Counted from the stretch's first letter, positions 1-11,610 are shown. The stretch is 64,000 nt of DNA from Sorex araneus (GCF_027595985.1 NC_073302.1:401805310-401869309), one strand, 5' to 3'. The notes: generated from the sequence alone by a model not told the origin. Numbers and translations: made by a program.

Positions 1-382
1 GAGAGTGCTACTCACCTGGCTTTTCACATTACTCTTCTTGATCATGTTGGTGTTGAAACTGGACGAGAAGGCACCTTGGAACTGGTTCCTCATATTTATT
101 CCAGTCTGGATATTTGACACTATTCTTCTTGTTATGCTGATTGTGAAAATGGCTGGACGATGCAAGTCTGGCTTTGACCCTCGACATGGATCACACAATA
201 TTAAAAAAAAAGCCTGGTATCTCATTGCAATGTTACTTAAATTAGCCTTTTGCCTTGCACTCTGTGCTAAACTGGAACAGTTTACTACTATGAATCTTTC
301 CTATGTCTTCATTCCTTTATGGGCCTTACTGGCTGGAGCATTGATAGAGCTTGGATATAATGTTTTTTTGGTGAGAGATTGA
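1..382 (+). CDS. TMEM60: Transmembrane protein 60, C-terminal 125+ residues (5' partial)
   Basis: Small multipass membrane protein of unknown biochemical role. The frame is open from the first base to a TGA at 380-382. Its protein matches mammalian TMEM60 (133 residues) almost residue for residue, including the segments LDEKAPWNWF, FDPRHGSHNIKKKAWYL and the C-terminus LGYNVFLVRD. Base 1 is the last base of codon 7, so only seven residues are missing. There is no reason to use the GTG at 5-7 as a start. Four hydrophobic stretches (about residues 9-27, 33-53, 78-97 and 104-125) are separated by a basic loop GRCKSGFDPRHGSHNIKKK, as expected for a four-pass protein. The gene converges with RSBN1L, as in human. 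A few substitutions from the human protein (for example T to I before ELGYN) are conservative, and no breaks are seen. Family and orthology are firm; function is not known. Confidence 0.96.
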   Translation, partial: RVLLTWLFTLLFLIMLVLKLDEKAPWNWFLIFIPVWIFDTILLVMLIVKMAGRCKSGFDPRHGSHNIKKKAWYLIAMLLKLAFCLALCAKLEQFTTMNLSYVFIPLWALLAGALIELGYNVFLVRD

Positions 383-477
383 CTTCTCAGGACATCGTCT
401 CATTTTATTGCTGTTCAGCAAGCTGTCATTAAAGTGTTCTGAATCTTTTGCAAGCTTGGAGAATACCATCGAACTGA

Positions 478-483
478 AATAAA
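478..483 (+). promoter_or_regulatory. Poly(A) signal AATAAA (TMEM60, proximal alternative)
   Basis: A second AATAAA, about 95 bases after the stop. The T/G-rich stretch around 490-510 could serve as its downstream element. Use cannot be judged from sequence alone. Confidence 0.35.
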
Positions 484-603
484 TACCAAATGTAGTTTTA
501 TACTGCTTCCACAAAATAGTATTGGTGAATCATTGGCTTCTAGTCAACCCAAAGCTGGATTATCCAATATTTGAGTTGTAAATATCCTTCTTAGCCTTCT
601 GTA

Positions 604-609
604 AATAAA
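604..609 (+). promoter_or_regulatory. Poly(A) signal AATAAA (TMEM60, distal)
   Basis: Canonical AATAAA followed 6-25 bases later by a TGTGTTTGG / TTATTTTT GU/U-rich stretch, the usual downstream element. It gives a 3'UTR of about 240 nt. Confidence 0.6.
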
Positions 610-995
610 GTGTGTTTGGAACTTATTTTTCTACTTGACTCTTTGATAATCAGTTATAAACATTTGGTCAACATTTTTATGTGGTAAAATATTTAGGTAG
701 AATTTTACTTTTGACCAAAGTAAATGGTCATTTGTGCTTGGGGAAAAAAACTTAGTCACTGAAATAGTTTGGATACCATTTCATTTTTACATTCAGATGG
801 AATCTGAGTTTGGCAGATTTATATCTAGACTGAACTGTTGGGGAACCAGACAGTCTGGTTAGGTTAGGTAGGCCCACTTTGTGTCTCTTGTCTTGAGGTC
901 TCAGAAAGTCATGGCCTCAGAAAATATATTATGATCAATCTATCAAGGGGCTTTCTTCCCAAAAAAGCAGAGGTGGCAATATTTTTTAAAATTCT

Positions 996-1155
996 GGGGC
1001 TGGAGCAATAGAACAATAGGTAGGGTGTTTGCCCTGCACGCGGCCGACTGGGGGTTCGATTCCCAACATCCCATATCCCCTGAGCACTGTCAGGAGTAAT
1101 TCCTGAGTGCATGAGCCAGGAGTAATCCCAGGTGTGACCCAAAAAGAAAAAAAAA
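996..1155 (+). mobile_element. SINE-A, near full length
   Basis: tRNA-like head GGGGCTGGAGCAATAG, B-box-like GGTTCGATTCCC, and a CCCAAAAAG(A)9 tail. The central GGTCCCCTGAG region is slightly shortened. Confidence 0.85.
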
Positions 1156-1166
1156 TTCTAAAGATT

Positions 1167-1336
1167 GGGGCCAGAGCAGTATTACAGAGGGTAGTGTACT
1201 TGCCTTACATGCAGTCAACCCAAGTCCAACCCCCAAACACCCCATATGTTCCTTTGAGCTCACCAGGAATGATTCTTGAGCACAGAGCCAGGAGTAAGCC
1301 CTGAGCACCTTCAGGTATATCCCCCGCCCCCGCCAA
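1167..1336 (+). mobile_element. SINE-A, diverged
   Basis: It begins 11 bases after the previous copy and is in the same orientation. The head GGGGCCAGAGCAG is readable, and the tail is a C-rich tract (CCCCCGCCCCCGCC) instead of poly(A). Confidence 0.7.
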
Positions 1337-1449
1337 ATATATTCCAAAAACTTGACTTAGGACCTTGTAACAGGATGACTGTTCTTACCATTGGTAACCC
1401 ACAGTTTAGCTCTGGGACGAAATTATTTTGTTAATTTAAAAATATCTAC

Positions 1450-1535
1450 TGGGGACACTAGTGCTGGGAAATTACACTGGTGGAGGGATGGCTGTTGGAG
1501 CACTAGGACTGAAACACAATCATGAACAATTTTTT
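1450..1535 (+). mobile_element. L1 3' end fragment
   Basis: Contains GGGGACACTAGTGCTGGGAA, then CACTGGTGGAGGGATGG and GACTGAAACACAATCATGAA, the shared 3'-end block of the L1 tails in this window. Confidence 0.6.
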
Positions 1536-2216
1536 TAATGTACATGGATGACTCTCAGACAAATGATGAGCTGAAAACAGTTAAAACAGAACTTGTACGA
1601 ATCCATTCACCTGAAGTTGAAATATGGGCACACTTCAATCACAGTGAATGGGGGTGGACCCAATTCACTAGAAAGGGGAGCAAAGAAGCCTACTTAGGAG
1701 GTAAAGATATCTCCATCCAATATATTGATCTGGATAATAATTAAGATAGCACTTGAAAAATAAAAAGTATCTAACAAGAACTGGAGGTCAGCAGTAGAAA
1801 ACTTCCCTTGCATATTGCATATCATGACCCTGGATTCTATCTCTAGGATCTTCAATAAATAAATCTAGCAAGAAACTAATGACTACTAGTAATTGAGAGG
1901 AGAGCTCAAATACAGCATTGTGTTCTACTTTCCTTTGCAAAGAGAGCATGACAAAATTTTAGCGATAGCTACGTATTATTTAAAATTACAAAGCTAGTCT
2001 AAATAGGTGTTAAAAACTTTCCCCATAGTTGACATATTAGTATTTTTAGGTATCTAAATATAAAACTAAAAAGAATACATCTGGGAAACATCATGTTACA
2101 GGTATGAAATTCCTAAATTGATTGAGAGAGCCAATTTATGGAATCTATCAGAGTCAAAGCAAAGCAAACCTTTCATAAAAGAAACCAGATAGGATTTTAT
2201 GATGCAGGGAGAGCTG

Positions 2217-2426
2217 TTTTTTGGGTTTTGGGTTTGTTTTTTTGTTTTGTTTTGTTTTTTGCTTTTTGGGTCACACCTGGCAATGCACAGTGGTTAACTC
2301 CTGGCTCTGGACTCAGGAATAACTCCTGGTGATGCTCGGGGGACCATGTGGGATGCTGGGAATCAAACCCAGGTTGGCCGAGTGCAGGGCAAACGCCCTA
2401 CCCATTGTGCTATCAATCCAACTCCC
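2217..2426 (-). mobile_element. SINE-A, near full length
   Basis: Reads from a T-rich tail (TTTGTTTTGTTTTG..., so an A/CAAAA tail on -) through GCTTTTTGGGTCACACC to the head complement. Confidence 0.8.
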
Positions 2427-2519
2427 GGGAGAGCTGTTTAAATGACAGTATTACTAAAGTACGGTCTCTCAGAGGAAAAAAGCAAAAGTAATGTACCACT
2501 TGTCAAACAATTAAGAACC

Positions 2520-2700
2520 TGAGATGCTTACAGGGGTTAAGATGCTCGCCTTGCATGCAGCTGGCCTGAGTTTGATCCCTAGCACCCCATATGTTCCCCC
2601 ATCACTGGAAGTGATTCCTGAACACAAAACCAGGAGTAAGCCATGAGCACAGCCGAGTGTGGCCTCAACACCCTGGTCCCTTGCCCCTCCTACCCCCGGA
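2520..2700 (+). mobile_element. SINE-A, diverged
   Basis: CTTGCATGCAGC, GTTTGATCCCTAGCACCCCA and CCAGGAGTAAGCC are recognisable; the first bases of the head are lost. Confidence 0.6.
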
Positions 2701-3269
2701 AAAACATATTTTTCTGTAAAGTGACTATTTAAACTTTGTGATAAATATGGTTTGTCTACTAATCAATTCTGTATCCATTTAGATTTCATATAATGTCAAT
2801 AAAGTACACTGTTTCATTTGACTTAATATTTCAGCCATTTAAAACAATAAAAACCAGTCTTGCTTAACAGGCCGTACATAAAAGTAGTTTTCATGGTCCA
2901 TGTGCAGCGTGCTAACCTCAACAAGCAACTACTAAAAGAAAATCTGGAACAGGTCTCTGCGGAACTGAGAAGCTGGTTAAGAATTACACGTAAAAGGCAT
3001 CATTATACCCAAGGGATTTATACATGGGAATTAATCAATTCATTATACTCTCACATGTAAACCTAGAGCAGCATGGTAAATTACTGACAAGTCTCTAATT
3101 CTGATACCAATTCAGATATATCTCACCACTACCACATAAACCTCATCAGTTACCTCAGTATTGATACTACATGGAGACAGCATCAGATCCACAGGTTGTT
3201 CAGTTCTAGAAGATGCCCCTACCTCTACTTCACATGTCAATCCCAATTGCAGGCTTTCACCTATGCCAA

Positions 3270-3790
3270 GCAGACTTAAGGATCGGAAATTTCAATTCCA
3301 AGGTCACTTTACTAGGTTTAATTAACTTGCTAGAATCACTCACTGAACTCAAGACTAACATTTTAGTCACGAGATTACCAGTTTATTATAAAAGAATAAC
3401 CATATAGAAGAGATCCATAGGATAAAGTACTGGAGGGCCCATGTTCTGAAGACACCACCATCCTACCCCCCACCCCTACTCCGCTTCCATATTCTAGGGT
3501 TTACCTAGTTTTCTTACTCCAGAGATTTTAATGAAGCCTTGATTACACTGGTAAAAGAAATCTCTGATGATCCATGAGTAAACCCGATAATAAAAAGTTT
3601 AAATCTTTCATTACAAGTTTGGTTCCCCTAGTAACCAGACTTATGCCTTTGCATTATCTACATACTTTCTTAAAATCATCTCATTAAGTTCAAAATCCAC
3701 CTTTATCACACTACTTAGGAAATTCCAAGGGTATTCAATTACTGTGCCAGGAAGGAAGTGAAAACCCATAAATCAATATTACATCCTCAA
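3270..3790 (+). mobile_element. Ancient LTR of a mammalian ERV (ERVL/MaLR-type), decayed
   Basis: Long collinear resemblance to an old placental LTR: ACCAGTTTATTATAAA near the start, then a TTTTAATGAAGCCTTGATTA block, TTGGTTCCCCTAGTAACCAG, and CCTTTATCACACTACTTAGG followed by AAATTCCAAGGG and GTGCCAGGA at the end. I know this series from ancient mammalian LTRs but cannot name the subfamily. No coding part is attached. Confidence 0.6.
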
Positions 3791-3917
3791 TAGTTGGGAT
3801 GTACTTAAAACATCAAGTAGTAAAAGTTATAAAGAGAAATTATGCCCGCAAATTTAAAAATTCAAATTTTAAAATTTTAATTATTTTGGACAAATAATGA
3901 AAAAATTGGTAATAAAG

Positions 3918-4118
3918 GAGGCCCAAACGATAGTACAGTGGTAGGGTGTTTGTCCTGCATGAGACTGACCCAGGTTTGATTACCAGCAACCCATTTGCTT
4001 CTCTGAGCACTGCAAGGCGTGATCCCTGAGCAGAGCCAGAACTTAAGTCCTCAGCACTTAGCATTGCCAGGTTTGGCTCAGCCTCTGCACCCTCTCAAAA
4101 AAAAGGCAAAAAGAAAAA
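3918..4118 (+). mobile_element. SINE-A, diverged
   Basis: Head GGCCCAAACGATAGTACAG, middle GTTTGATTACCAGCAACCCA and an A-rich tail; the 3' half is interrupted. Confidence 0.65.
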
Positions 4119-4833
4119 ATGGTAATACAGAAAAACACCTTAGATTTTTCCCACTCCATCTTTGGGAGGGAGGTGGGCCTACATGCAGCACTGGGCAGTT
4201 TCAATGTTCACTGGTCAATTTTCCACAATAAACACATTTGTCCTCAAAGTATAACTGGTATCCTTTTCATGACAAATACTTAAAAGTATAAGAATTGGTT
4301 GAAACAGGAAAAAAAAAAAACAAGTAAAATCTCTTCATTATAATTACAGGAAATGAAAGCCCAGATGAATGAAATCAAACTTGCTCCCAGTTACTGTTTA
4401 ACTACAAATCTAAGCAATTTCCACAAATGTTGGAAGAAAATACAAAGTAACAGTGAAAAGTATCAGTTATCAAATACTAGGTAAAGAGAACATTAGCATA
4501 GGTTTTTATGACCAAGACACATACCCAAAATGACAAAATCCAAAGATAGACACGAACTACTGTGTGCAGCAAGATTTAAGAAAAAGGGGAACTTATATAC
4601 AAAATGAAGGCCCATCAGGTATACAGCAGATCTATCAAATGAAACCCTCAAGCCAGAAGAGTATGGAAGGATATAGTACAAAAATTCAATAAAATGAACA
4701 GCTCACCAAGTATATTCTGTCCAGCTAGACTATCATTTAGATTTGAAAGAACAATACAAAGCTTTATGGATAGGCAACAGGGAATTCATAGCCTTGAATT
4801 GAGTTTTGCAAAAAGCTTTAAAAGAGCTTAAAG

Positions 4834-5032
4834 GGGGCCTGGAGTGATAGCACAGCGGGTAGGGTGTTTGTCTTGCACACTGCCACCCGGGTTCGATTCC
4901 CAGCATCCCATATGGTCCCCTGAGCACCGCCAGGAGTGATTCCTGAGTGCAGAGCCAGGAGTAACCCCTGTGCATCGCCGGGTGTGACCCAAAAAGCAAA
5001 TAAATAAATAAATAATAAATAAATAAATAAAT
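4834..5032 (+). mobile_element. SINE-A, complete with TSD
   Basis: Flanked by a 14-bp exact duplication AAAAGAGCTTAAAG (4820-4833 and 5033-5046). The tail is an expanded (AAAT)n array rather than pure A. Confidence 0.93.
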
Positions 5033-5229
5033 AAAAGAGCTTAAAGGATAGAAATTTCCCAGCATGCAGTATTGAGTATGGAACCAACACATGGTGATAT
5101 GGTTGTCCTCCACTAGATTAAGAAAAGTTAAAAACATTAATCATCACAAACTATCTTCTGACAATTCTATTTGCCATTCCTTTAAGTTTCATTAGACCAA
5201 GTCATATGAAATAAACTTGTCAATATGCT

Positions 5230-5347
5230 TGCCAAGGGGCAGACTTGGGGACGGGGGAGTGAGGGAACTTGGGAACACTGGTGGTTGGATTGGTGTTGAA
5301 ATGTTGTATACCTGAAATATACAACTCTACCTTAAACATGAAAGTAT
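5230..5347 (+). mobile_element. L1 3' end fragment
   Basis: GGGACGGGGGAGTGAGGG, AACACTGGTGG, TTGGTGTTGAAATGTTGTAT: G-rich L1 3'UTR end, running into an inverted repeat. Confidence 0.55.
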
Positions 5348-5390
5348 AAAGTATACATGAAAAGTATACTTTCATGTATAAGGTAGAGTT
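5323..5390. repeat. Inverted repeat, 25-bp arms
   Basis: Left arm 5323-5347 and right arm 5366-5390 are reverse complements with one mismatch, around an 18-base loop. The left arm is the last part of the L1 tail. Confidence 0.85.
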
Positions 5391-6187
5391 TTACTTTATA
5401 TAAGTGCTCTCTGTACCTTAAACATTAAAGAATATGGCACAGCACTTGCTCTTATATGCTTTTGCTAAACCTATATTTAAATGTAACCAAACTATACTGT
5501 AACCAATATGTCAGTAATCTTATACTATAAATTACCACTATCACCTATACACTAAAAAGATAAATTTTGCGATCTATGAATAAACATTCGCTTTTGATAT
5601 CCAACCTCCTTGAAGCTTTATTCTATTCACAGCTTATATTCTGCCCCCAATGTTAAGAATACAGAGAAAAGGCAGTAAGGAAGGTGAAAAATAACAAGAG
5701 TGATTCAGCACACAACTCTTAGGTTTGTTTTTTTAACTTAATTTCGGGATCAAAAGCTAACATTTGTAATGTTTACAATATGACAGGCAATGTGCTAGTA
5801 AGCAGCTGGCATCCTGTCACTTAATTTTACCACTAATTAAAAGATACTTGACAGCCAGGAAATACAAAGTGAATTAATTTCTCATTGTTACAAAACTATA
5901 TTATTCCTCTTAACAATCCAAAGCTCTATCACTAGAAATACCCTTAGCATAGTATCCCCCCATAGTGGCTTTTGAAAGGATATCTGAAAATGTGCCATCT
6001 TTATGTCCTTGCTCTAGTCCTGCAACAGAAAGGATATAGACTAAAAAATAATAATAAAGCATGTTCCCTCAGTCCAGTCCAGCCCAGTCCAGCCAGGTTC
6101 CTGGAAGATGAATTTCATAGTGGAGCATCCTTTCGAGAAACACTGTTCTAAGGGTGAGATGATCCGAAAGAAACACTCAAACTGTAG

Positions 6188-6286
<99 letters not shown>

Positions 6287-6844
6287 TAATTGAGCACGCC
6301 TTTTTCTTCATTGTCAACATGTAATTCCACCACCAGTGCCACAATGAGTCAGGAACACCACAAAGATTCAACACCACAGTGATGAATATATCTATGGTCT
6401 GTGAAGCTGCTGCCTCTGAAGTGGGGACAGGGCGGGGGTGGTCTGTCCCATTCAAAAGAGGTGGTCCTGCCTTCACTGACCTCCTCCATCAGGCTCAACC
6501 ACCAACTTCCTTCTTCAGGATCTGCACGTCTTAATGTTTGAGGTTCTCTCTTCAGCCCCTCTTAGCTGGAGGACTAATGGGGGAGATAGCCTCTAATACC
6601 TCTTCCTTTCTTCCCCTTTACCACATTTACTGTATGTTTTAGACTTCTGGATTATCAATCTGTTATATTCAGTAATTGTTTTTGTTTCTGTTCCCTAACC
6701 GCCCAAAAAGCTCAGAACCCACAACTATTCCTTCCAGTCACTATTTTCTTTTGGGGAGGGGTAGATGGAAGGGACTAAAAGTTTAGGGGGAAATAGGAAG
6801 CACACCAATGCAAAGGAAATGACCCATCTGAATTGAAAGGAAAC

Positions 6845-7001
6845 TTTTTTTTTTTTTTTTTTGCTTTTTGGATCACACCCGGCAATGCACAGGAGTTACT
6901 CCTGGCGGTGCTTGGGGGACCATATGGGATGCTGGGAATCGAACCCGGGTCGGCCGCATGCAAGGCAAACACCCTACCCGCTGTGCTGTTACTCCAGCCC
7001 C
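6845..7001 (-). mobile_element. SINE-A, young, complete
   Basis: Long T run, GCTTTTTGGATCACACCCGG, ending in ACTCCAGCCCC. Imperfect TSD TGAAAGGAAAC / TGAAAGAAAAC at the two edges. Confidence 0.88.
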
Positions 7002-7417
7002 TGAAAGAAAACTTAAACTAGGTTATCATCTTGCTAAAGTATTTCTATTTTTAAATATATTATCAATGGGAAATCCATGTTTAGTTAGAAAGTTTCTCTG
7101 ATAATTAGATAACCAGACTATTTGCCAAGACTTAGGAACAGATCAATTCTGCTCAGAATAAAAGTGTTTCTCATATATTTGCTATTTTAATTATCTTAAG
7201 GTATAAAGTTTAACCTTAATTTATGTAACATTAAGTGTATCTCTAGTTGAAGAGAAACCTTTAAGTTTTACAGGCTTAATTATATTTTATATTATGCAGA
7301 ACCTATTTCCCCCTCATTACCCAATGTCCTAGATATCTAACATTTTTTAATCTAACTTTTATCTAAATTTTCTTAAACTTCATCCATAAAGCAACACTAC
7401 ATACAAAACAGAAATTT

Positions 7418-7530
7418 GCCCAGGGACAGCCAGAGGCCATCCTGCATGGGGGAGGTCATCTCTTCAATCCTAGCACCCTCACATTCAGACACTCAAAGAC
7501 AGAAAAAGTCCCCCAAGCCCCAGAAACATG
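7418..7530 (+). mobile_element. Degenerate tRNA-derived SINE
   Basis: GCCCAGGGACAGCCAGAGGC followed by TTCAATCCTAGCACC resembles a SINE head with B box; the rest is decayed. Confidence 0.3.
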
Positions 7531-7624
7531 GTCTCTACAAAAGTCAACTTAAGCTATGGGAACCTATATGATTTGTCTCCCCCACGTTTAATGAAGGTCC
7601 AAATTCTATTCCTTTAATTTTGTT

Positions 7625-7735
7625 TTGTTTTGGAGGATGGGAATGGGTCACTCCCAACTGTGCTCAGAGGACCATATACAGTGTGGCCACACACAAAGTA
7701 AACATTTTACCACCCTGTACTCTCTCTCCAGCTCC
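7625..7735 (-). mobile_element. SINE-A fragment
   Basis: GTGCTCAGAGGACCATATAC and TCTCTCCAGCTCC are recognisable on the complement; truncated. Confidence 0.4.
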
Positions 7736-8227
7736 AAATATTTCTTGAACACCAAGCATGCTGTTTACATACAAAGTATATGTTTGATACACATAAAGAA
7801 AATCGCTAATCTCTATTTATGGTTTTTAACCTGGAGTTTAACAGTGCACTTGTAACTATCATGTATATTATGTGAACAAAAGAACACAAATGCAGGAAAA
7901 TTAATTGTATGGCATCTGCCAAGTGAGGAGAAAAGTAAAAATATATAATGTTTAACTTGAGTTTTGGAAAAAAAAGAATCCGTTATGGTATTTCAGACAC
8001 AGGTTTCCCCAGAAAGGCAAAGAATCTTAAAAGTACACAGAGAAAATGACAAGTACTAGCATCTGGTAAAATGAATTCTGGGTACATTAAATGGCAGAAA
8101 CTGTGGTGGATACAGCTGTAAAGGAAATCCCCCATCATGAAGGTTTCTTCGGGCTATGCTGCAACTTTGAGTCTTTATCCTTTTGGAGTACAGTAATGGA
8201 ATATCACTTGTCTCAAAACTGTTAATT

Positions 8228-8610
8228 ATAGGGCTAGATGGCAGTCTCTTGCCCCCGCATCTGGCTGTCTTCACTGTGGCCCCTCGAAGTTGGTGAGTTT
8301 AGTTTCCCTCCCCTCTCTGAACAGAGCCCCCACAGCCAAGGACCTCCAGAACCCAGCCACAGTCATGCTCAAGGCCCCTCTTCACACGTTCAGACGAGCC
8401 TCACACATGAAGGAACCGGCAGAGGAACCCAGGTGTGCAGGACCCGGGGCTGAGATCTCCAAGCCTGCTCGGATCGGGACTGGGCCTCTTCCACCCAGAT
8501 CCCCCATTTTCCAGTAGCTAGGTGGTCACACCCAGAAACTGCCCCCAGTGCCATGTAATCCCGTCAATGGCCAACATCCAGAGACTATAAAACCAAGCTC
8601 CCGACATCTT
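8228..8610 (+). repeat. Repeat-like GC-richer module with TATA-like box upstream of SINE-B body
   Basis: Starts AGGGCTAGATGGCAGTC (SINE-head-like) and is rich in C and A. It ends with GACTATAAAACC just before a SINE-B body. It is not recognised as a named family; it may be part of a composite retroposon or an LTR piece. Confidence 0.3.
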
Positions 8611-8614
8611 ATAG

Positions 8615-8885
8615 CCTAGTTCTCCCTCTCAGAGAACCTGGGAAGCTACCGAGTTTCCTGACCGCATAGGAGAGACTCGCAAACTCCCCATGGCTATTCA
8701 TATGCCAAAATCAGTAACAATGATGGGTCTCATTCCCCTGACCCTGAAAGAGCCTCCAATGCGGCACTGTTGGGGAGGACGAGTAAAGAGAGGCTTCTAA
8801 AATCTCAGTGCTAGGACAAATGGAGACGTTACTGAGACTGCTAGAGAAGATCAACGATCAAGGGGATGATGATGATGATGATGAT
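8615..8885 (+). mobile_element. SINE-B body, long form
   Basis: CCCTCTCAGAGAACCTGG, GCCAAAATCAGTAACAATG, then an extra segment including GACCCTGAAAGAGCCTCCA, then AATGGAGACGTTACTG. Ends in a (GAT)n run instead of the usual CAGTGCTA repeats. No tRNA-like head. Confidence 0.7.
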
Positions 8886-9040
8886 AGGGCTAGACAGTAG
8901 TGTGCAAGGCATTTGTCTTGCACACACCCAACCCATGTTCAATCCCCAATACTACATATGGTTCCCTGAGCACTACCAAATGGGATCCCTAAGTGCAAGT
9001 CAGGAGTAAGCCCTGAGCACTGAGCACAGCCCAAAAACAA
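8886..9040 (+). mobile_element. SINE-A, diverged
   Basis: Starts GGGCTAGACAGTAG directly after the GAT run; TTCAATCCCCAATACTACAT and CAGGAGTAAGCCCTGAGCAC are readable. Confidence 0.65.
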
Positions 9041-9674
9041 ATGGGTTATCTGGTAGGAACATAATACATATTATTTATGAATGCATACCAAGGGTCAAAC
9101 TTAGGGCCTTATGAGAGGTATGTAGTCTACTAGTGAGCTACTTCCCTGGCAAGAATGTGTTGGGAAAATGAAGGGAAAGGAAGACAGTAAGCAACCTTAA
9201 ACACTTAAAAGACTAATGAAAGAATCTGGGTGAGAAGAACATTATTACGACTTTGGAGGGCTACTGGAATGAAAGTAAACAAACTCTAAACATATAAACT
9301 AAGGATAATCATTAACTCAAGAATCAAGTTCATGCAACTGTCACACTGTTTCCTATATGAATACTTTTTTGTAAGCATTTTCAGCGTTTCTTCGTAATAG
9401 ACAATACAAAATTTAAGAAATTTAAAGCAAAGTTCATGATATACCACATACAGTTAAAAAATATATACAAATCAGATACTGAGATGACTATGTAGAAAGA
9501 TAGTGACCATGCAGGGGAAAAGAATGGCTAATATTTTGGGGATAAGGAGGAAGGATACAGATTTGATTTCACATAATTTTTACAGCCCAAGTAAACAACT
9601 CAAGCTGAAGTGACAAGGAAATTAATATAGTTCAGGGATAGAGGGTAAAGGCCCGAAGGAAAGAAACTTGGGTG

Positions 9675-9815
9675 TTGAGAGAGAGGGATTAAGGCACTTG
9701 CCTTGCAGGTAATGTGACTAATTTGTTTGATCTCCAGCAATATGTATGGCCCCCAAGCAACAAGCACTACCTGAACCCTGAGCACTGACAAAAGCAGGCT
9801 TTAAACACTGCTAGG
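9675..9815 (+). mobile_element. SINE-A, degenerate
   Basis: GGCACTTGCCTTGCAGGTAA, GTTTGATCTCCAGCAATATG and AACCCTGAGCACTGAC remain. Confidence 0.45.
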
Positions 9816-10084
9816 GGCTGCCCATGTAAATGGTGGAGAAAGAAACATGGCAATTGCCTTAAGGAAGTGGATAACCAGCAGACCCTGGTTAGATCTCTTG
9901 GCACCCAGAGCACAGAATGTAACCCTGGGGCCCCCAATTCCCACAATCACTGGAAGTGACACTGAGGTCCTGCCTGAGCAGCACCAAATTCTTAGGCTCT
10001 ACATTCAAACAGGCCTCAGGACCTGAACACAACTTGGGAGGACCCACCACAAATAAGGGGTGGTGGGTAAGCAACAGAGCCATT

Positions 10085-10345
10085 CAACAAAAAGAGATAA
10101 CTGTAGGGGTATAACGAATACCCCAAGGCAACAGAAACTGAGAACTGGTCTTTGGTGGGAAGCTTACCTCCTGGGATAAAAGGGGATGGGGTAGGAATTA
10201 GGATGAGTGGACACTGGGACAATGGTGGAGGGGGGTGGACACTGTGGAGGGGTATGGTGTGGTATTACTCATGAAATCCTACCATTAACAGTACTGTAAA
10301 CCATGGTGTCTAAAATACATTTTAAAAAACCTAAAACTTGTATTA
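10085..10345 (+). mobile_element. L1 3'UTR fragment, old type
   Basis: GGGGTATAACGAATACCCCA, AAACTGAGAACTGGTC, GGTGGAGGGGGGTGG, and a TACTGTAAACCATGGTGTCT end followed by an A-rich tail. Confidence 0.55.
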
Positions 10346-10519
10346 AAAAAAAGCCATCGAAGTGGAAAAACAAACAAAAGGGCACATACGTCAGAGAGTT
10401 TTAAGAATAACAGAGTGGGAAGTGGTAACAAATATTGCAATTGTACAACCATTATATTTGACAAAGAGCCCATTTCACCTGAGTGATTACAGTTGAGGAT
10501 TAAAATGAAATTGTAGAAT

Positions 10520-10695
10520 TGTTTTCCCTCTCAGAGAGTCCGGCAAGCTAACAAGAGTATCCCACCCACACAGCAGCACCTGGCAAGCTACCCGTGGCGT
10601 ATTTGCTATGCCAAAAACAGTTAGCAAGTCTCACAATGGAGACGTTATTGATGCCCGCTCAAGCATGGAATGACAGTGCTACAACAGTGCTATTG
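10520..10695 (+). mobile_element. SINE-B body, short form
   Basis: CCCTCTCAGAGAGTCCGG, CAAGCTACCCGTGGCG, GCCAAAAACAGTTAGCAAG, ACAATGGAGACGTTATTG, ending GACAGTGCTACAACAGTGCT. Headless. Confidence 0.8.
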
Positions 10696-10789
10696 TTTTA
10701 AATGTAGTGAGATGACAAATGCATGCAAGATGAAGACAGAAAACTTCAAGACCTTTAGAAAAGATAGGACAAGATATACACTTCCTGTG

Positions 10790-11415
10790 GAGACTATAAA
10801 TATGAAGAGTCCTCAGTAAACTTAGAATTAAGCTTCCATATGACCCAGCAATTCCACTTTGGGACATCTACTCCTAGGACATATTGTCCAACAGATGAAT
10901 GAATTATGAAAATGTGGTATATAAAAACAATGACATATTCTATGCAGCTACGAGGAACAATGAAATTATTCACTGTTGCAATTTGTTGCAAACCTTGTTA
11001 GAACTGAAAGATATCATGTTGAGTAAAATAGACAGAGAATTCTCTCACTTATAGAACTGGATGTGGAAATGTACATGGGGGATGCCTAGATCACCCTTGA
11101 CCTCAGAGCTTAGGAAGGACAGAGAAGGAAAGAAACTAAGGGGAGAAGATGAGAAAGGGAAGTAACAGGGGTATAGGGGCTGGGGATTCGGTTATACTGG
11201 AGATGTGGGAGACTAGGATAGCTATAAAGCCAAAGCACAAACTCAGCAACACTGAAAACATGAGATCTAAGCTGCAACCAAAGAACTTTATAATGTGTCT
11301 GTCAAGGTGGCAGGTGGGGGTGGAGGGTGTGGGATGGAGTATGGGAACACTGATGGTGAGGATTGGTGTTAAAAAAGTTTTATGCCTAAAACTCAACTAT
11401 TAATAACTGTAAAAT
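10790..11415 (+). pseudogene. L1 ORF2 C-terminal remnant plus 3'UTR
   Basis: The only L1 coding remnant seen. It includes the block around CCATATGACCCAGCAATTCC and ACTCCTAGGACATATTG, typical of the end of mammalian L1 ORF2. Then comes ATATCATGTTGAGTAAAATA with GACAGAGAATTCTCTCACTT, and a G-rich 3'UTR (11280-11350) ending in an A-rich tail. Frameshifted and dead. Confidence 0.75.
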
Positions 11416-11439
11416 ATGGAACAAGAGCACAAACAGAAG

Positions 11440-11600
11440 TCAGAGAGATAGTACAAAGAGTAAGGGCCATTTGCATTGCTTGTATCTTATTTGGCTGCCA
11501 CCCATTTCCAATCCTCACTACCATATACAGAGCACAGAGCCAGGACTAGCCCCTGAGTACCACCAGGTATTGTCCCATTCTCTCCACCTCAACCCTGTGC
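11440..11600 (+). mobile_element. SINE-A, degenerate, ending in a CA repeat
   Basis: AGTCAGAGAGATAGTACAAAG head, AGAGCCAGGACTAGCCCCTG and CACCAGGTATTGTCCC; the tail position is taken by the microsatellite. Confidence 0.55.
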
Positions 11601-11610
11601 GCGCGTGCGT

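Larger units (their letters stand above)
383..625 (+). other. TMEM60: TMEM60 3' untranslated region
   Basis: Non-coding, AT-rich sequence directly after the TMEM60 stop. It is free of SINEs, in contrast to the DNA beyond base 990. It ends at the probable cleavage zone after the AATAAA at 604-609. The exact end is inferred. Confidence 0.6.

Noticed and set aside
1538..1744. Open frame of 68 codons on + with a protein-like composition
   Set aside because: It follows an L1 tail, matches no protein I recognise, and has no splice or neighbour context. It could be a decayed retrocopy but I cannot support that.
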